From positions 1,860,001 to 1,924,000 of the forward strand of contig NZ_OY762426.1 of assembly GCF_963665675.1 (NCBI RefSeq): DNA of 64,000 nt, in the 5' to 3' direction. Position numbers and translations under genes: made by a program. Of the stretch, positions 9,401 through 18,541 are shown piece by piece; position 1 is the stretch's first letter, and each line of letters begins with the position of its first letter. The stretch comes from an uncultured Methanolobus sp. (GTDB lineage Archaea; Halobacteriota; Methanosarcinia; Methanosarcinales; Methanosarcinaceae). The notes under the pieces were generated by a model that was given only the letters and a program-made list of their open reading frames with translations, did no database searches and was not told the origin of the DNA.

Positions 9401-12400
9401 AGAACTTGGAAAGACCGCAAATGAGGATAAGAAGGTCAGTATCCTGTATTACAACCATGATGGTGGTAAAGATAATATTGGTGCAAGTTACCTTGACATC
9501 GGTTCAAGTTTCACATTACTGCTTGAGCAGATGCAAGCAGAAGGTTACGACCTTGGTAATGACACCATACCAAACGGCAGATGAGTTCATTGACCTGTTC
9601 ATCGACCAGCAGGAATGTTGGATGCATGGGCTCCCGGGAGAACTTGAGAAGTCGTTGAATCCGGCCTTGCAACCCTGATGCCTGTTGAGGATTACCTGCC
9701 ATGGTACAACACCTTGCCGGAATCCGTCAGGGAATGAAGTTGAAAGCTTCTGGGGTGAAGCTCCCGGAGGATATCATGGTATATGAGAACGAAAGTGGGA
9801 AATACTTCGTGATACCAACGGTACAGGTTGGAAATGTCAACTTCATACCACAGCCAACCAAGGCCAAGCTCTCTGATGAGTCACTCATATATCACAATGA
9901 ATCAATACCGCTGACCCACCAGTACATGGCAGCATATTACTGGATAAATGAGGTATATGATGCAGATGCCATAATCCACTTTGGTACACATGGTACACTT
10001 GAATGGTCACCTGGAAAAGAGATTGGCCTGTGGGAATATGACTATCCATCAATATGTGCGGCTGACACACCTATCATATATCCATACATCATGGACAATG
10101 TTGGTGAAGGCAGTCAGGCCAAACACCGTGGTTATGCAGTAATGATCGACCACCTGACACCACCGATTGTGGCAGCAGGCATCTATGGTGATCTGGTTAC
10201 CCATTGCATGACAAGATACACCAGTACACTACTGAGGATGATGCCAACTACTATGCGTGCAATTGTATCGTAACAGTACAATACAGCTATATGATAACCT
10301 CAGTCTTGGAACATGATCTTGGGTGTTTCAAGTGGCTGAAATGAACAATATGACAGATGATCGAGTTTGATGACTTTGTCAGTAATGCCGTTCATGAATA
10401 TCTCCATACACTTACAAGAAACACTGATGCCTTACGGTGTCCACACTTTTGGAGTTGCACCTGAGGATGAGAAACTTGTCTGTATGATCACATCAATGCT
10501 GGGAGATGATTTCATCAGACCATATCTATGCTGTGCTACCGGATACCGGCGACAGAAGAGGATATGGAAATGATTAGCCGATGATCTAATGCAACTGTTG
10601 CTTTTGAATGCCACATTACTCAACGGTACGGATGTTGTAAGTGCCCAGGATGAGATTCTTGGTCTTAACGATTCAAGTACCATAACAGCTGATCTTGAAC
10701 TGGCAATTGAGTATGCAGATAAGATTGCCATGACGACACGTGAGATCAACCAGACATTCCGGCACTTGATGCGGAGTATATTGAACCCGGACCAGGAAAC
10801 GATCCTGTCCGTAATCCGGATGCATTACCAACCGGCAGGAACTTCTATGGCTTTGACCAGAGAAGATTCCCTGATCCAGAAACCTATATCATGGGTACTC
10901 TCCTTGCAGACCAGCTGGCAGAGGATTACAAGGCTTCCCATGATAATTATCCAAGTAAGGTTTCGTATGTACTGTGGGCTATGGAAACACTGCGTCATGA
11001 AGGACTTATGGAAGCTCAGATCTATTCACTTCTTGGAGTAGAACCTACAAGAGATAAGCTTGGAAGTATTACCGGTTTTACTGTCATTCCGCTTGAGTGA
11101 TATGAACCACCCAAGGATCGATGTGCTTGTTCACTCTTCCGGGCTGTACAGGGATACATTCGCCTTCCAGCTTAAATCGATAGATCAGGCAGTTCGCATG
11201 GTTGCAGAGCTCAATGAGAGTTGTGAAAACAACTATGTCAGATGCAATTCCCTTGCCATGGAAGCACAGCTCATTGAGATGGGTTACAATGAAAGTCAGG
11301 CAGAGTACCTGTCAAGATGCAGGATATTCAGTGAAGCACCCGGTAATTATGACAACGGAATGGAAGATGCAATTGCAGCAAGTGATACATGGGATAATGA
11401 ATCCAAACTTGCTGACCTGTTCATCATCAACGTCATCCTATTCCTATGGAAATGGTATGTGGGGCGAAAGTTATGAAGACCTGTTCAAGCTGAATCTGAT
11501 GGATGTTGATGCTGCTATCCATAGTGACTCATCAAATCTATTTGGACTTCTTGATGGTGACGGCTACTACGGTTATCTGGGAAGTATCGGGCTTACAATC
11601 AGGGCGCTTACAGGCGAGACACCTGAACTGTATATAGCCAATCAGGAAAATCTGGATGGTCTTGAGATCATGACTCTCACAGAGGCTCTGAGAACAGAAC
11701 TGCGTGCCCGTGACTTCAATCCAGCATGGATAACCGGTATGATGGAAGGCGACTATGCAGGAGCCCGCCAGATGGTTAAAATGGTTGAGTATCTCTGGGG
11801 ATGGGATGTAACAAACCCTAATCTCATCACAGATTCAGACTGGAATGAGATATACGAGGTTTACTTCAATGACAAGTACGACCTTGGAATTGATGAGTTC
11901 CTGGAGACCGAGAATCCATACTCTGGCCAGTCAATAATGGCCAGGATGATCGAGACCGCAAGGAAGACGGATGCTGAAGGTAATCCATATTGGGATGCTT
12001 CAGATGCTGTCCTGAATGACCTTGTTAAGAGGTATGTAGAATCTGTTGTTGAAAATGGTGTTACCTGTTGTCACCACACATGTGGTAATGCACAGCTGGC
12101 TGATTTTATAGATGGTAATATGCAGGCAGCAGGAGTCACCCCGGAAATACAGCAACAATACAATGAATTAATGTATGAAGCTACCCTCAGGGATGAATTC
12201 AAAGTACAACAGAATGAAGATGGTTTTGTGCAACAGGTACATGATGATTCACTGAACTCTGTCCAAAGAGCCATGGCATCAGGCTCCGGTTCATCCAACC
12301 AGACCATGATGGCAGATTCGGGGGGAGCAGGAATCGATTCTGATACACCTGTACAGGATTCTGGAAAATCCACTTCTGACAGCTACATCGAAGGTTATGA

Positions 12401-12539
12401 GATGACGCAGGAAACGGTAAACAACGCCGATAGTACGAACAGTCCGTCATTCTCAAGTTCAGATGTTTTTGCATCAATATTCGTGATAGGAGCAGTAGGA
12501 GCTATATATCTCGGATTCTGGAAAAGAAGGAAATTCTAA
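6483..12539 (+). pseudogene. secreted CobN-like chelatase subunit, multiply frameshifted
   Basis: ATG 6483 begins a signal peptide (ending VASAAEP). Three 145-residue repeats follow, then an entire CobN/ChlH-type large subunit, and a C-terminal helix plus basic tail (AIYLGFWKRRKF) that would anchor it outside. Family marks include DGIYHPDAWP (about 8790), HFGTHGTLEWSPGKEIGL (about 9978), the NVGEGSQAKHRGYAVMIDHL stretch (about 10100; key residues GEG, AK, RGYAV), and a C-terminal TCCHHTCGN. The frame breaks at least a dozen times: for example a lost A near 6736, TAA at 7211, an extra A near 7284, two bases near 7436, and shifts near 8465, 8740, 9235, 9585, 9655, 10270, 10560 and 11455. CobN inserts cobalt into corrins; surface-anchored homologues have no proven role. 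Confidence 0.85.
6573..7860 (+). repeat. three tandem 0.43-kb repeats in the N-terminal part of the CobN-like gene
   Basis: Copies begin near 6573, 7007 and 7441. The first two are very similar at DNA level (434 bp apart, expected 435 for a 145-codon unit). The third is diverged. Each encodes a domain with a SYMPSEIL-type start, SQTNAYSDLIEYTF, DAAESGFFETQDVI and a closing ENAENLLIYL. Comparing copies exposes individual lesions, such as the missing A in copy 1 and the in-frame TAA in copy 2. Confidence 0.85.
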
Positions 12540-12549
12540 AGACATTTTT

Positions 12550-12580
12550 GGCACTTTGAAAAAAGTGCCTGTTTTTTTTA
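12550..12580 (+). terminator. strong intrinsic-type terminator after the CobN-like locus
   Basis: GGCACTTT-GAAA-AAAGTGCC (12550-12569) is an 8-bp perfect stem with a four-base loop, followed directly by TGTTTTTTTT. Confidence 0.85.
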
Positions 12581-12707
12581 TGAAGCTAAAAGTGTTGAGT
12601 ATATCTTAGTTATAAATTGTACATGTCCAAAAACATGCTATTTGAGAACGAGGTTCAAAATATAGTTTCTCGTAGTTACATTATTTAGAATATCCGGGGG
12701 TGTCATT

Positions 12708-12977
12708 ATGGTCGTTTCAGATAGAATAAAACTGAAGATCTTACAAGCTCTTTCTGCTAAAGACATGCACATAGCAGAACTCTCAAAAGAGCTGCATGTC
12801 TCCGGTACATGTGTTTCAAAAAATGTACGTATACTGGAAAATGCAAATCTTGTTAATAGAAATGTTCTAGGGAGAAGTCATGTTATATCGCTGGTAAATA
12901 AAGAGGAAAAAAACAATGTTGAAAAAGAATTATCAGATCTGGATTTATACATTATTGAACATCAATTTCTTGTTTAA
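12708..12977 (+). CDS. small winged-helix DNA-binding protein (ArsR-like)
   Basis: The 89-residue protein is almost entirely one winged helix-turn-helix domain: a helix (DRIKLKILQALSA), recognition region HIAELSKELHVSGTCVSKNVRILENANLV, and a wing with GRSHVISLVN. ATG 12708 follows a GGGGGTG ribosome site. No ligand-binding cysteine pair of classical metal-sensing ArsR proteins is clear, only one Cys in the recognition helix. It lies alone between the decayed CobN-like locus and the propeller gene and might have regulated the former. The family (ArsR superfamily) is likely; the target is unknown. Confidence 0.8.
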   Translation: MVVSDRIKLKILQALSAKDMHIAELSKELHVSGTCVSKNVRILENANLVNRNVLGRSHVISLVNKEEKNNVEKELSDLDLYIIEHQFLV

Positions 12978-13034
12978 GATAAGATTTTCAGCTCTGTAGA
13001 ATACCTATTAAAATTATTATTCTTCCCAATAGTT

Positions 13035-14218
13035 TTATGAATTATACTCATCCAAAATTTCTTCAAAATCATAAACAAAGACCATTCCTGAGTTATAATC
13101 AGGCTGTCTGGTATATTCAGAACCTCTCTTTACTACCAATGCTATTACAAGATATTTTCCATCATCTGAGAATGTACCTGATGAGAATGAATCTACAAAA
13201 TCAATATTTCGATGTCTGCCACTTACAATCTTTCTTTTCGACTCGGTATCACATACGATCAGTCTGGAATAGTCCATAGCCATGATATATTTTCCATCCC
13301 GTGAAAGTGCAGTGCTGTCAGGTGAAAGTCCCAATCCTCTCAAGCGGTACATTTCCTCGTAAGAGTGCCCATCCCAGACAATTACCTCGCTGCGATAGAT
13401 ACTACCTGCTGCAAGGATATTTCCATCATCAGAGAATTGAAGATCAGCAACCGCCCTTTCCTCTATCGTCCTGTTTATCTCTCCATTTTCCAGATCAAAA
13501 ACAACTATTCTGTCAGGATTGATACTGTTGTCAAAGCTTGCAACTAGATATTTTCCATCTGGTGTGAATGTGATTGAAGTTGCTTTGTAATTGTCACTTG
13601 TAATTGAATTCACAATTTCACCAGTTTCAATATCCCATAAAGTTATTGTACAATTCTCAGGGTTTGCAGTCATTTCCGTACAGGCAGCATAGGTGGTTTC
13701 GTCAGGGGAAATGGCAGTGTCTTCTATGAGAGTATCGTTTATCTGGTGCGTTCTGAAAGTTCTGCTGGCAACACCTATGCTATGTGTCATGTTGTAGAGT
13801 GTCAGATGTGATGCTGTTCTTCCTTTATAATACGGATAATCGCTATTTGAACCTACTAAGTAATAGTTACCTGGTATCGAAAACTCAATATCTATAAGGT
13901 TGTAGTATGGTTCCCGTTGTTTTACAGTAGCACCGCTTTCATCATTCATTACATGATAACCATAGAGTAAGTCGAGATCCACTGTATCCCATAGGTTAAC
14001 CATCCCAAGTGTGCTGCTTACAACAAATTTTCCATCAGTGAAATATCAATGTTTTCCACACCACTGCCTTCCACACAAGATGTTTTATAAGGTTCAAGCT
14101 CGTCAAGTGATTTTGCAGGAGATACGAAATCCCAGACATCTGTCATCACTCCTGGAACTATAGACATTAAGAGTAACAACGAAAGGGCTATTGTTAGGGG
14201 CTTTTTCTTTTCTGGCAT
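13035..14218 (-). pseudogene. secreted WD40/quinoprotein-like beta-propeller protein with one frameshift
   Basis: Read on the minus strand, ATG at 14218 starts a signal peptide (residues about 1-26) and a 66-codon frame that stops near 14018. The remaining 330 codons continue in another frame down to 13035. One missing base near 14036-14040 accounts for this: the repaired junction reads DGKFVVSSTLGMVNLWD, a normal WD40 blade. Several blades with the pattern DGKYLVA or DGNILAAGS followed by VWD or VYD can be counted. It is a typical archaeal exported propeller of unknown partner. It may be a recent pseudogene or a sequencing error; a 3' fragment of a close paralogue lies at 2311-2405. Confidence 0.75.
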
Positions 14219-14330
14219 GGAAAAAACTCTTCAGGTATCATTAATTGGAAATGTAATACACTTATAAAATCCTTGTCGTATTTAGTAATTGTTTATGATT
14301 TCTATTTTTCATATAGATTAGCTTTATATA

Positions 14331-14370
14331 TTAGTTTCACATTAAACCACTTAGTTTCACATGAAACTAA
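14331..14370 (+). promoter_or_regulatory. twin palindromic operator of the MarR-MATE operon
   Basis: TTAGTTTCA-CA-TGAAACTAA (14351-14370) is a palindrome with 9-bp perfect arms. A second, imperfect copy (TTAGTTTCACATTAAAC, from 14331) sits directly before it, 20 bp centre to centre. A TATA-like GCTTTATATA (14321-14330) precedes both, so the sites cover the likely transcription start. This is the usual arrangement for autorepression by a MarR dimer. Confidence 0.75.
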
Positions 14371-14386
14371 TTGAAATGGGAATAAT

Positions 14387-14830
14387 ATGAAGCAGTCTGA
14401 AAGAATCGGTGCAAAGATCGCATACATCTTTTCGCACAATCATCGGTATATCGAGAGCGCACTTGAATCATACAACCTGAAAGGTCCGATGTTTGCATTC
14501 CTGCTTACACTCTCGCATAAAGATGGTTGTTCTCAGGAATGCCTGGCACGTTATCTCAAATGTAGCAAAGCTACGGCAACCAGGGCAATTACAGCACTTG
14601 AAAAAGAAGGTTATGTTTATCGTGAGAAAGACGAGAACGACAGGCGTATATTCAGAGTTTCCATCTCTGACAAAGGCAGGGGAGTTATCCCGGCGATAAA
14701 CAGTGCTCTTCAGGAATGGAATGATATTCTACTTTCAGATTTCTCCGATGATGAGGAACAAATTTTCAGGAAACTCCTCGATAAATCCAGGGACACTCTT
14801 ATGGAATTTGACAGAACTTCATCAAAATAA
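14387..14830 (+). CDS. MarR-family transcriptional regulator
   Basis: The 147-residue protein has the MarR fold: dimerisation helices at both ends and a central winged helix-turn-helix (CSQECLARYLKCSKATATRAI, split as CSQECLARYLK and CSKATATRAITALEKEGYV) with the wing EKDENDRRIFRVSISDKG, which carries the conserved D-R-R of the family. ATG 14387 lies 17 bases after the palindromic operator. It is followed 34 bases later by a MATE exporter, so it very likely represses its own operon and is released by an exported toxic compound. The ligand is unknown. Confidence 0.93.
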   Translation: MKQSERIGAKIAYIFSHNHRYIESALESYNLKGPMFAFLLTLSHKDGCSQECLARYLKCSKATATRAITALEKEGYVYREKDENDRRIFRVSISDKGRGVIPAINSALQEWNDILLSDFSDDEEQIFRKLLDKSRDTLMEFDRTSSK

Positions 14831-14864
14831 ATGAAAAACAACTACTAGCTATCAGGATAACATC

Positions 14865-16229
14865 ATGTATGAAAAAAGTGAGTTTTTAGGTACTGACAGT
14901 ATCAACAAGCTAATCTGGAAATTGTCCACTCCTGCCATAATCGGTCTTCTGGTGCAGGCATTCTACAACCTGGTTGACACATTCTTCGTGGGCAGAGCAC
15001 TTGGAGATCAGAGTGTACCTGGAATTGCAGGAGTAGCTGTTGCTTTTCCACTGCAGATGCTAATGATGGCTATATCAATCGGTATCGGTGTTGGTGGTTC
15101 CTCGGTAATTTCACGTATGCTGGGTTCCAGGGATGTCAACAAGGCTGAAAGGACACTTGGAAATGTCTTTTCCTACACACTGATACTCAGTGTAATTTTC
15201 CAGATACTGTTCTTTTTTAATGTTGATGCAATACTGAACCTGTTCGGTGCCACAGTGGATAATCTTGTCTACGCAAAAGAATATGCTGTTGTGATCCTTC
15301 AGGGGACACTGGCATTTACCTTCGGTTTTGTTCTTAACAATCTCGTAAGGGCTGAAGGGAACTCCAGGGTTGCCATGATCAACATGGTTTTTTCAGGAGT
15401 CCTGAACATTTTCCTTGATGCCATTCTGATGTTCGGATTTGGCATGGGTGTAAAAGGCGCAGCGCTTGCAACCGTACTTGCACAACTGCTGGGTACCATC
15501 TATCTTCTATATTACTACATGAGCGGTAAAAGCCCTCTCAAGCTGGAACTGACAAATTTCACTCTTAAATTTGATCTGATAAAAGAGATAACAATGATCG
15601 GATTCGGCTCTTTTGTAATGGGGGCATCCAACAGTCTCATGCTGCTTGTGCTGAACAATGTTCTTTCCATATATGGTGGAGATCTTCCAATAGCCGTATT
15701 TGGTGTTGCCGGCAAATTGCTTATGTTAATTCTTATGCCTATCATAGGTATCTCTCATGGTCTTCAGCCAATAGTCGGATATAACTATGGAGCAGAAAAA
15801 TACTCAAGGGTAAATGAGTCTGTTCGAACATCATTGTTGATAACCACTCTCTTCGGACTGGCAGGTTTTATTCTGTTGTCGGCATTTCCGGGAACATTTT
15901 TCAGCATGTTTAGTACTGATGCTGACCTTATCAATAGCGGAGCATCAGCTCTGAGAATCATGGTACTGGCAAGTCCTTTGATAGGTCTGAATGTGATAGC
16001 AACAACGTTTTTCCAGTCACTTGGAAGAGCAAGACCTTCATTCTTCCTTTCAATGTGCCGCCAGATTCTATTCCTGATCCCTCTGGTAATGCTTCTGCCA
16101 CATCACTTTGATCTTCCAGGAGTATGGATGGCATTTCCAATATCTGACTTCATGGCTGCCGCCATAAGCACGTTCCTTCTCTTAAAAGAATATCGTTATT
16201 TCCAGCACAGGAGTAGTAGCAATACATGA
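14865..16229 (+). CDS. MATE-family multidrug efflux transporter
   Basis: The 454-residue membrane protein has about twelve hydrophobic helices in two similar halves, the normal length and layout for MATE (DinF/NorM-like) exporters that expel cationic drugs or metabolites in exchange for Na+ or H+. Family features include KLIWKLSTPAIIGLLVQAFY at the start, the VDTFFVGRALG segment of helix 2, a GIGVGGSSVISRMLG loop, and LMPIIGISHGLQPIVGYNYG in the second half. It is co-transcribed with the MarR gene upstream and hence probably induced by its substrate. Confidence 0.93.
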   Translation: MYEKSEFLGTDSINKLIWKLSTPAIIGLLVQAFYNLVDTFFVGRALGDQSVPGIAGVAVAFPLQMLMMAISIGIGVGGSSVISRMLGSRDVNKAERTLGNVFSYTLILSVIFQILFFFNVDAILNLFGATVDNLVYAKEYAVVILQGTLAFTFGFVLNNLVRAEGNSRVAMINMVFSGVLNIFLDAILMFGFGMGVKGAALATVLAQLLGTIYLLYYYMSGKSPLKLELTNFTLKFDLIKEITMIGFGSFVMGASNSLMLLVLNNVLSIYGGDLPIAVFGVAGKLLMLILMPIIGISHGLQPIVGYNYGAEKYSRVNESVRTSLLITTLFGLAGFILLSAFPGTFFSMFSTDADLINSGASALRIMVLASPLIGLNVIATTFFQSLGRARPSFFLSMCRQILFLIPLVMLLPHHFDLPGVWMAFPISDFMAAAISTFLLLKEYRYFQHRSSSNT

Positions 16230-16303
16230 TATTGCTGTAATCTTTTTTATTCCACGACAACTATTTATATTTTTGAATCCCTGAATAATTAAGGGAGATA
16301 TAA
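16230..16303 (+). promoter_or_regulatory. promoter and leader of the Rieske redox operon
   Basis: A TATA-like CTATTTATATTTTTG (16260-16274) and a strong AAGGGAGAT ribosome site before ATG 16304 indicate a separate transcript with a short leader for the genes that follow. Confidence 0.5.
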
Positions 16304-16618
16304 ATGCCGGAAAAATCCTGGTTCTTTGCTATAAATGACGATGACCTTAAAGAAGGCAGTATGGAGTTTGCAAGGGTAAAAGGGACACCAGTACTTCTTA
16401 TCAGGAAGAATGACGCTGTATATTCCCTCTCCGGGAAATGCAAACACATGGGCTGCCGTTTGTCAAAAGGTACTTTCAGTGAAGACTATGTGCTCAAATG
16501 TCCCTGTCATGGCTGGGAATATGACATAAGGTCCGGTAAATATCTCGGAGATGAGGACGAATCACTTTCAGTCTTTGAGAACAAGGTCGAAGACGGTGAA
16601 ATACTTGTCCTTCTTTAA
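16304..16618 (+). CDS. small Rieske-type [2Fe-2S] protein 1
   Basis: The 104-residue protein is a single soluble Rieske domain. The cluster-binding motif is C-x-H (CKH, residue about 46) and CPCH (residue about 66), giving two Cys and two His ligands. The extra cysteines of CKHMGC and CPC match the disulfide pair found in high-potential Rieske proteins. No signal peptide or membrane helix is present, so it should work in the cytoplasm as an electron carrier or as the ferredoxin of an oxidoreductase. It begins a tight operon of two more Rieske proteins, a glutaredoxin, an FTR-like subunit and a nitroreductase. Confidence 0.92.
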   Translation: MPEKSWFFAINDDDLKEGSMEFARVKGTPVLLIRKNDAVYSLSGKCKHMGCRLSKGTFSEDYVLKCPCHGWEYDIRSGKYLGDEDESLSVFENKVEDGEILVLL

Positions 16619-16639
16619 ATCCTGATATGGAGCGTACGG

Positions 16640-16945
16640 ATGACTTCATGGACAGTAGTTGCAAATGAAAATGATGTGAAAGAAGGCAATATGAAACCCG
16701 TAGAAGCAGGGGGTGCCAGAATTCTCCTGATTCGCATTGACGGGGAGATATTTGCCATTGAGAATCGTTGCCCTCATATGAATTGTCCTCTGCAGGGAGG
16801 TACCCTGGTGGACCATTCTATCAAATGTCCCTGTCACAGCTGGACCTTTGATCTGCTTACCGGGGCATATGTAGCATCAGACAAGATTAAGGTTAATGTA
16901 TATGAAACACAGCTAAAGGACGGAAACATATCTGTCCTTGCATGA
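16640..16945 (+). CDS. small Rieske-type [2Fe-2S] protein 2
   Basis: The 101-residue paralogue has its ligands in CPHMNC and CPCH, with 16 residues between the CPH and CPCH boxes. The start MTSWTVVANENDV aligns with the starts of the other two copies (ending in a short acidic box before KEG or ANGE). It lies 21 bases after copy 1. The product should carry one [2Fe-2S] cluster. The three copies differ enough in surface residues to serve different partners; this is inference. Confidence 0.92.
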   Translation: MTSWTVVANENDVKEGNMKPVEAGGARILLIRIDGEIFAIENRCPHMNCPLQGGTLVDHSIKCPCHSWTFDLLTGAYVASDKIKVNVYETQLKDGNISVLA

Positions 16946-16961
16946 TAGCGGGAATCTATCT

Positions 16962-17297
16962 ATGAAACAGGAAGATAACTGGATATTTGCACTAAAGGCA
17001 GATGAACTTGCTAACGGTGAAAAAAAACCATTGTTGATCGAAGGTAACAAAGTACTTGTTCTCAGGATCGACGGTGAATTTTTCGCAATGTCTAACAAAT
17101 GTCCACATATGGAGTGTCCTCTTTCAAAAGGAACTCTTGAACAATACGTGATCAAATGTCCCTGTCATGACTGGAGATTTGATGTCCGTGAAGGCAAATT
17201 CCTTGATGCAGAAGAGATCAGGGTACCTGTCTATAAAACCAAGCTTATGGAAGAAAGTGTTTTTGTAAATTTAAATATGGAAGGTGCAGGTAAATGA
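16962..17297 (+). CDS. small Rieske-type [2Fe-2S] protein 3
   Basis: I place the start at ATG 16962 (MKQEDNWIFALKADEL), because it aligns with the other two copies; a TTG at 16938 would add eight residues and overlap the previous stop. The product has 111 residues with CPHMEC and CPCHDW ligand boxes. Its stop overlaps the ATG of the glutaredoxin gene (ATGA), which argues for translational coupling and a shared pathway. Confidence 0.9.
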   Translation: MKQEDNWIFALKADELANGEKKPLLIEGNKVLVLRIDGEFFAMSNKCPHMECPLSKGTLEQYVIKCPCHDWRFDVREGKFLDAEEIRVPVYKTKLMEESVFVNLNMEGAGK

Positions 17298-17542
17298 AGA
17301 AAGTAGTATTGTATACCCTGAGTACCTGTCCCTGGTGTATGAGGGCAAAGAAATTCTTCAGGGAACATGATATTCCCTTTGAATATACTGATTATGACAA
17401 AGCGGATGATAAGACCAAAGAAGCTATAAGACAGGACTGTATCGCACACGGCTCTGAAATGTCATTTCCTTTTGTGAAGATTGACGATGAGATTGTAGTT
17501 GGTTACAATCCTGACAAATACGCTGCATTACTTGGGCTTTGA
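17294..17542 (+). CDS. glutaredoxin-like thiol-disulfide protein (CPWC)
   Basis: The 82-residue thioredoxin-fold protein carries the redox motif CPWC at residues 12-15 and the cis-proline region MSFPFVKIDDE at about 56-66, with a following GYNPDK. Length and layout match single-domain glutaredoxin/NrdH-like proteins of methanogens. The ATG overlaps the stop of the third Rieske gene and the next gene, an FTR-like catalytic subunit, starts a few bases after its stop. The pair suggests that the FTR-like protein reduces this glutaredoxin from ferredoxin or from a Rieske protein. Confidence 0.93.
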   Translation: MKKVVLYTLSTCPWCMRAKKFFREHDIPFEYTDYDKADDKTKEAIRQDCIAHGSEMSFPFVKIDDEIVVGYNPDKYAALLGL

Positions 17543-17547
17543 TCTCT

Positions 17548-17895
17548 ATGAATAACGAGAAGCGAAAAGAGCAACTGAGGGCCATGTTCTCAAAAGTTGT
17601 GGCCCCTATGGGGTACAAGTTCAGTCCTGACGGGGAATTGGTTGAATTCCTGCTTGAACAGGAAGTTAATATTGAAAAAGAAAAGGGCAGCCCTTTTTGT
17701 CCATGTCAGGGACTTACAGGTGAAAGGGAACATGACATGGAACTTGTGTGTCCATGTATTCCGTTCCACCGGGAACACTATGATGCGATGAGGCGTTGCT
17801 GGTGCGGACTTTACGTCCATAAGGATGTGGAGGACCCCGATAGCTTACCGCAGATATCGCTGAAGGAATTCCTGGAGTCAAAAAATAAGAACTGA
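17548..17895 (+). CDS. ferredoxin:thioredoxin reductase-type catalytic subunit
   Basis: From ATG 17548 the product has 115 residues. Cysteines at 51/53 (CPC), 68/70 (CPC) and 84/86 (CWC) form the FTR catalytic-chain signature: one set binds a [4Fe-4S] cluster next to a redox-active disulfide. A His (HREH, about residues 74-77) is near the second box as in the family. Plant and cyanobacterial enzymes reduce thioredoxin using ferredoxin. Methanogen homologues act as ferredoxin-dependent disulfide reductases. The variable FTR subunit is absent, as usual in archaea. Target by context: the preceding CPWC protein. Confidence 0.93.
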   Translation: MNNEKRKEQLRAMFSKVVAPMGYKFSPDGELVEFLLEQEVNIEKEKGSPFCPCQGLTGEREHDMELVCPCIPFHREHYDAMRRCWCGLYVHKDVEDPDSLPQISLKEFLESKNKN

Positions 17896-17917
17896 AAAGG
17901 AAAATGGGAGTGAATTT

Positions 17918-18499
17918 ATGGGAGTGGCAGAAAACACTGTAATTGAAAACATAAAGACCAGAAGAAGTGTCCGTGAATACACGGAGAAGGACGTAAGTGA
18001 TGAGGATATCAAAACCATAATAGATGCAGGTGTCCATGCTCCTTCAGGTTTTGATAGCCAGCCATGGTTCTTTGTTGTTGTTAAGAACCATGAAATGATG
18101 AAGAGAATGTCCGACCACTGCAAACCACGTCTGATGGAACAACTTGGAGACGCTACTAACGATGCAGCAGTTGCTTTTAAGAAACAGCTTGCAGATGATA
18201 ATTTCAGTATATTCTATGATGCTCCGGTCCTTATAATCGTTCTTGGTAATAATGCAGGCTTTACTACGGATTACGACTGTTCCCTGTGTGCCGAGAACAT
18301 GATGCTTGCAGCCCATTCTATGGACATCGGAAGTTGCTGGATAGGAACAGGATGTTTCATTCAGGATAATCCTGAACTATTGGAAGAACTTGGCATCACG
18401 CCTGATTACAGGGTTATTGCACCTATTGTGTTTGGTTATCCTTCAAAGGAATGCCATGAAAGTGAAAAGAAAGAGCCTGAGGTTGTGTGGGTTCACTAA
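17918..18499 (+). CDS. nitroreductase-family flavoprotein
   Basis: The 193-residue protein belongs to the FMN-dependent nitroreductase family. The phosphate-binding start TRRSVREYT (residues about 13-21), the flavin-contact region HAPSGFDSQPWFFVVV, and the C-terminal PIVFGYPS are visible. ATG 17918 follows the FTR-like gene by 22 bases, so it closes the Rieske/thiol operon. A plausible role is a flavin oxidoreductase that hands electrons to or takes them from the small iron-sulfur proteins, or detoxifies an oxidant; the true substrate cannot be read from the sequence. Confidence 0.88.
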   Translation: MGVAENTVIENIKTRRSVREYTEKDVSDEDIKTIIDAGVHAPSGFDSQPWFFVVVKNHEMMKRMSDHCKPRLMEQLGDATNDAAVAFKKQLADDNFSIFYDAPVLIIVLGNNAGFTTDYDCSLCAENMMLAAHSMDIGSCWIGTGCFIQDNPELLEELGITPDYRVIAPIVFGYPSKECHESEKKEPEVVWVH

Positions 18500-18541
18500 A
18501 TATGTAATCTTTTTTTCGTTTATTATAATCATAATAAAAAC

